This document shows positions 15,136 to 17,478 of a stretch of 17,478 bases of DNA, piece after piece; the stretch's first letter is position 1; each line of letters opens with the position of its first letter. Source of the DNA: Microcaldota archaeon (GTDB taxonomy: Archaea > Micrarchaeota > Micrarchaeia > Anstonellales > Anstonellaceae); assembly GCA_026414325.1 (NCBI GenBank), contig JAOAJF010000015.1, positions 343 through 17,820 of the forward strand, in the 5' to 3' direction. The translations under genes and the position numbers were made by a program. Under the pieces are notes generated by a model, which was given only the letters and a program-made list of their open reading frames with translations, was not told the origin of the DNA and ran no database searches.

Positions 15136-16050
15136 CTATTTAAGCTCTTGCTGCATTTTTTCTATTATAGTCTTATTTCCTACATAAAATGGAGTTCTTT
15201 GGTCAATTTCTTTTACTTCTTTGTTCAATATTCTTTCTTTTCCATCAATAGCAATAGCATTAGCATTTTCTGCTATAAATGCAACAGGATTACATTCATA
15301 AGTTAAGCGCAATTTTCCTTCAGGGGATTTTTTAGTTGCGGGGTAGGCAAAAAACCCACCTCTATGCAATATTTGTGAAAAATCTCCAACCAACGAGCCA
15401 CAATATCTTACCTTTAGCTTTTCTTTTCTAAACAAATCCTTTGCAAATTTTAAAAATTTCTCATCCCATTCCAAGGGTTGGCCTCCAATTCCAAAAACTT
15501 CTCCAGGCTCAGGAAATTTTAAATTTTTATTTAGCAAATAAAATTCTGCTCGATCTTGCTGATCATAGTGCTTTACAAATTCATGTGTGCCAGACCCTGT
15601 AGAATAAATTAGTAAATTAATTGGTCCATATACTTTAATTGCTGCTAGTTTTAAATTCTGGCCTTTTTGGGGAAGCTCTTTTTGGTATATTCCCATTATT
15701 ATTCCAAATACATTATTTGTTATTATATTAGATGAGCCATCTAAAGGGTCTAAAGTTATATAATATTTTCCTTCCTGGTTTACCAAATACGGCTTATCTA
15801 GCTCTTCACTATAGATCTTTTTTATATGCTCTTCCTTTGCTAAGTGGCTAACTAGAGAATCGTTTGCCCATTTATCCAGTTTTGCAACTACTTCTCCATA
15901 TTTGTTTGGATTACTTTCTATTCCTTTAAGATATTTTGGAAAATTATCCTGCATCTGAAGAGAATGAAAGGCAAATCTCAAAAAGATATCTCTAAGGCTT
16001 GGTTCTAATTTTTCTTTTTCTAAAAATTCTTCTAATGTTTGGTCCTCCAC
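15136..16050 (-). CDS. fbp: Class I fructose-1,6-bisphosphatase
   Basis: This enzyme removes the 1-phosphate from fructose 1,6-bisphosphate in gluconeogenesis. The 304-residue protein has the class I (plant/bacterial FBP) motifs: the acidic pair in IYSEEL (82-83), the metal site LDPLDGSSN (100-108), and RYCGSLVGDF (215-224) with HRGGFFAYPA. LRLTYECNPVAFIAENA follows, where the canonical glycine-rich EQAGG is replaced by ENANA. The GTGELT-like N-terminal AMP site of bacterial and animal enzymes is not seen, so AMP inhibition may be lost (inferred). Translation probably starts at GTG 16050, with GGTGG just upstream; no ATG lies nearby in frame. It begins 51 bases after the aldolase gene on the same strand. 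Many archaea use an unrelated bifunctional FBPase/aldolase instead. Confidence 0.9.
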   Translation of the reverse strand: MEDQTLEEFLEKEKLEPSLRDIFLRFAFHSLQMQDNFPKYLKGIESNPNKYGEVVAKLDKWANDSLVSHLAKEEHIKKIYSEELDKPYLVNQEGKYYITLDPLDGSSNIITNNVFGIIMGIYQKELPQKGQNLKLAAIKVYGPINLLIYSTGSGTHEFVKHYDQQDRAEFYLLNKNLKFPEPGEVFGIGGQPLEWDEKFLKFAKDLFRKEKLKVRYCGSLVGDFSQILHRGGFFAYPATKKSPEGKLRLTYECNPVAFIAENANAIAIDGKERILNKEVKEIDQRTPFYVGNKTIIEKMQQELK

Positions 16051-16101
16051 ACTCCCACCAGCCTAATCTCAAATTTTTATTTATTTTTTTATTTTAACGC
16101 T

Positions 16102-16869
16102 TTAATATTGGGAAAAAATTATCTTTTTTAATTTTTCAGTAATCTCTAATGGGTGCGGATGTTGCCAGACATTTCTTCCAACAGCAAAACCAACAGCCCC
16201 TGCTTGCATCACTTCTTTTGCTTTAGCTAAAAATTCTTCATCTGTTTGTTTTGAGCCTCCTGCTGAAATCACTTTGCATTTTTGGGCAGCCTGCACCACA
16301 TATTTAAAACTCTCTATTGAGCCAGTGTAATTTACTTTTACTATATCTGCACCTAATTCTAAAGCGCATCTGGCTGCATAGGCAACAACGTTTTTGTCTT
16401 TTTCATCTGGTATATATTTACCTCGAGGATAAGCCCAGACTATAGTTGGAATACCATACTCTTCGCATTCTGCTCTAATTAGTCCAAATTCATGAAACAT
16501 TTTTGCTTCATTAGGTGAGCCTACATAAATAGTGTAGCCAATTGCATCTGCACCCAGTTTTATTGCTTCCTTTACAGTTGCAACTGGAGCAGAATAAGCT
16601 TCATCTTTAGGCACGATATTTGTTTTTCCATTTAATTTTAATACTAATGGAACTTGGCCAGCATAATTTTCCAAATACTTATAAGCAATACCTTTCTGAA
16701 TAGCTAGCCCAGTAAATCCACCTTTAGCTGCAATATCTAAAACATAATCTGGATTGATATTTTTTTCATTAAAATCTACAGGTCCATGCTCTAAACCCTG
16801 ATCCATCGCTAGCAGCATTACTCTGCCATTTCTCATAATTCTAGATAGTCTTGTTTTGTGTCCAGCCAT
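16102..16869 (-). CDS. fba: Archaeal class I fructose-bisphosphate aldolase (DhnA family)
   Basis: The enzyme joins dihydroxyacetone phosphate and glyceraldehyde 3-phosphate to fructose 1,6-bisphosphate, or the reverse. The 255-residue TIM barrel has normal length for the archaeal DhnA-type family. Asp23 in AMDQGLEHGP, Tyr147 in AYPRG and the Schiff-base lysine Lys178 in ADIVKVNYTG match the active-site positions of that family. ISAGGSK (201-207) and AVGRNVWQ (229-236) form the phosphate-binding loops. The related 2-amino-3,7-dideoxy-heptulosonate synthase (AroA') is an alternative in this superfamily, but the fbp gene next door favours sugar metabolism. The ATG has GGGTGAG five bases upstream. 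No U-tract separates it from fbp, so the two are probably one transcript. Confidence 0.88.
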   Translation of the reverse strand: MAGHKTRLSRIMRNGRVMLLAMDQGLEHGPVDFNEKNINPDYVLDIAAKGGFTGLAIQKGIAYKYLENYAGQVPLVLKLNGKTNIVPKDEAYSAPVATVKEAIKLGADAIGYTIYVGSPNEAKMFHEFGLIRAECEEYGIPTIVWAYPRGKYIPDEKDKNVVAYAARCALELGADIVKVNYTGSIESFKYVVQAAQKCKVISAGGSKQTDEEFLAKAKEVMQAGAVGFAVGRNVWQHPHPLEITEKLKKIIFSQY

Positions 16870-16916
16870 ATTCTCACCCTAATTTTATTTTAACCTTAAT
16901 ATTTTTTAATCTAAAC

Positions 16917-16924
16917 TTTAAATA
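16917..16924 (+). promoter_or_regulatory. Candidate BoxA for tRNA-Gly
   Basis: TTTAAATA is centred about 31 bases before the mature tRNA-Gly 5' end, allowing a leader of about 5 bases. It lies in the 82-base spacer shared with the divergent aldolase gene, whose own BoxA may be TTAAAAAATA on the minus strand (16900-16909). Confidence 0.45.
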
Positions 16925-16951
16925 TTTTTATTACTAAATTTCCTAATGGAT

Positions 16952-17025
16952 GCGATTGTAGTCTAACCTGGTTAGGACACGAGATTGCCAATCTCGGAAT
17001 CCGGGTTCAAATCCCGGCAATCGCA
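16952..17025 (+). tRNA. tRNA-Gly (GCC)
   Basis: The acceptor GCGATTG pairs with CAATCGC, and the discriminator is A. The D stem is GTCT/GGAC. The anticodon stem CGAGA/TCTCG closes the loop TTGCCAA, with anticodon GCC at 16987-16989. The T arm is CCGGG/CCCGG around TTCAAAT. There is no intron and no encoded CCA. Confidence 0.97.
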
Positions 17026-17026
17026 C

Positions 17027-17040
17027 TTTTTCTTTCTTTT
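17027..17040 (+). terminator. T-rich terminator after tRNA-Gly
   Basis: TTTTTCTTTCTTTT begins two bases after the discriminator base. T-runs right behind stable RNA genes are typical archaeal termination signals. Confidence 0.6.
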
Positions 17041-17053
17041 CTATTAGCTAAAA

Positions 17054-17061
17054 ATTTAAAA
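17054..17061 (+). promoter_or_regulatory. Candidate BoxA for tRNA-Arg
   Basis: ATTTAAAA is centred about 28 bases before the tRNA-Arg 5' end at 17086. This suggests separate transcription from tRNA-Gly, which has its own T-rich end before it. Confidence 0.45.
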
Positions 17062-17085
17062 CCTAAAAAACTCTTATTTATTTAC

Positions 17086-17159
17086 GCCCCCGTAGTTCAA
17101 CTTGGATAGAATACCGGCTTGCGGAGCCTGAGATCTGGGTTCAAATCCCGGCGGGGGCG
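17086..17159 (+). tRNA. tRNA-Arg (GCG)
   Basis: The acceptor GCCCCCG pairs with CGGGGGC, and the discriminator is G. The D stem is GTTC/GAAT. The anticodon loop TTGCGGA has GCG at 17121-17123. The T arm is CTGGG/CCCGG around TTCAAAT. The anticodon stem CCGGC/GCCTG has a C-U mismatch at its second pair (28-42). There is no intron and no encoded CCA. The 3' end is 5 bases from the stop of the opposing gene. Confidence 0.93.
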
Positions 17160-17164
17160 ACTTT

Positions 17165-17478
17165 TTATTCTATAAGAAGTTGGTTTATTTCTTTTTTGTA
17201 TTTATCTATTTTTTTAGGTCTTAGATAAATAGGAAAATAACTTTCATCCGCTTTTAAAGTATAAAATTGTGGATTTATTATATTCTCTGCTTCTTGCCCT
17301 TCACAAATTAAGCTAAGAGCATATGCTCTAATTTCAATCATCGCTAGCACGTCAGTAATTTTTAAACTATTTGCAATTAGAACTGTTAGACAATCAATTT
17401 CAAATTTCCACTCCTCTTTAGTATAAAATTCTTTATCTTCTTTAGCCGCTTCTTTTAAAATTCTATAAAAATTTTTTA
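17165..17478 (-). CDS. Unrecognised protein, C-terminal 104 residues (5' end outside window)
   Basis: The minus-strand frame is open from the right window edge to the TAA at 17165-17167, so this is most likely the end of a longer gene rather than a small gene starting at the internal GTG (17350). The visible part begins with a charged Lys/Glu-rich region, then has a mixed hydrophobic helix-like segment (IDCLTVLIANSLKI and MIEIRAYALSLICEG), and ends with a Lys-rich tail (RPKKIDKYKKEINQLL). I recognise no family, signal peptide or membrane helix. It is convergent with tRNA-Arg. Confidence 0.55.
   Translation of the reverse strand, partial: KNFYRILKEAAKEDKEFYTKEEWKFEIDCLTVLIANSLKITDVLAMIEIRAYALSLICEGQEAENIINPQFYTLKADESYFPIYLRPKKIDKYKKEINQLLIE

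Noticed and set aside
17086..17159. An intron or pseudogene explanation for the tRNA-Arg stem mismatch
   Set aside because: Arm lengths, loop bases, acceptor stem and T arm are all normal, leaving no room for an intron and no other sign of decay.
1..17478. CRISPR arrays, insertion sequences, toxin-antitoxin or defence modules
   Set aside because: I found no spaced repeats, transposase motifs, terminal inverted repeats or defence-protein motifs; the only tandem repeat is the two-copy promoter duplication at 13035-13072.

Overview
This is a gene-dense, very AT-rich stretch of archaeal chromosome. The archaeal assignment rests on a 20S proteasome beta subunit, the KH/beta-CASP termination nuclease FttA (aCPSF1), a geranylgeranyl reductase of the ether-lipid pathway, an archaeal DhnA-type class I aldolase, a splicing endonuclease, and TATA-like BoxA promoters. 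The endonuclease looks like the long, three-unit (epsilon-type) form first described in ARMAN lineages. With the very tight packing, this suggests a DPANN-type archaeon. I cannot fix the phylum from the sequence alone.

Layout from left to right. Positions 1-900 hold the 3' part of rad50, its start lying outside the window. It overlaps tail-to-tail with a small kinase-like gene (893-1627, minus). A membrane-anchored beta-propeller protein follows (1714-3708, plus). Next is a minus-strand pair, a glutamate dehydrogenase-family gene then a geranylgeranyl reductase gene (6061 down to 3734), with an FkbM-type methyltransferase upstream (6999-6118). A divergent promoter region at 7000-7172 leads into the plus-strand information-processing block: psmB, fttA and metG (7173-11941). 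Two MscS-like membrane genes on the minus strand (11943-13004 and 13201-13875) flank a tRNA-Cys gene. The splicing endonuclease (13973-15133, plus) meets tail-to-tail a gluconeogenic pair on the minus strand: aldolase (16869-16102) then class I fructose-1,6-bisphosphatase (16050-15136). The right end has tRNA-Gly(GCC), tRNA-Arg(GCG) and the C-terminal part of an unrecognised minus-strand protein running off the window.

Together the genes cover housekeeping tasks: DNA repair, proteolysis, RNA 3'-end formation, tRNA splicing and charging, gluconeogenesis, ammonia/glutamate exchange, lipid saturation and osmotic safety valves. I see no CRISPR array, insertion sequence, toxin-antitoxin pair or defence island. 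No interval without a gene is longer than about 175 bases. Translation starts are of two kinds. Some genes have a Shine-Dalgarno (GGTGA/GGAGG type), while metG, endA and the propeller gene have a BoxA about 26 bases before the ATG and look leaderless.

The points most worth a second look are the three-unit endonuclease, a hairpin plus U7 tract in the psmB leader just upstream of fttA, a perfect 19-bp tandem duplication that doubles the mscS promoter, a degenerate kinase beside rad50, and the mix of an archaeal aldolase with a bacterial-type FBPase. None amounts to a clearly new multi-gene system.
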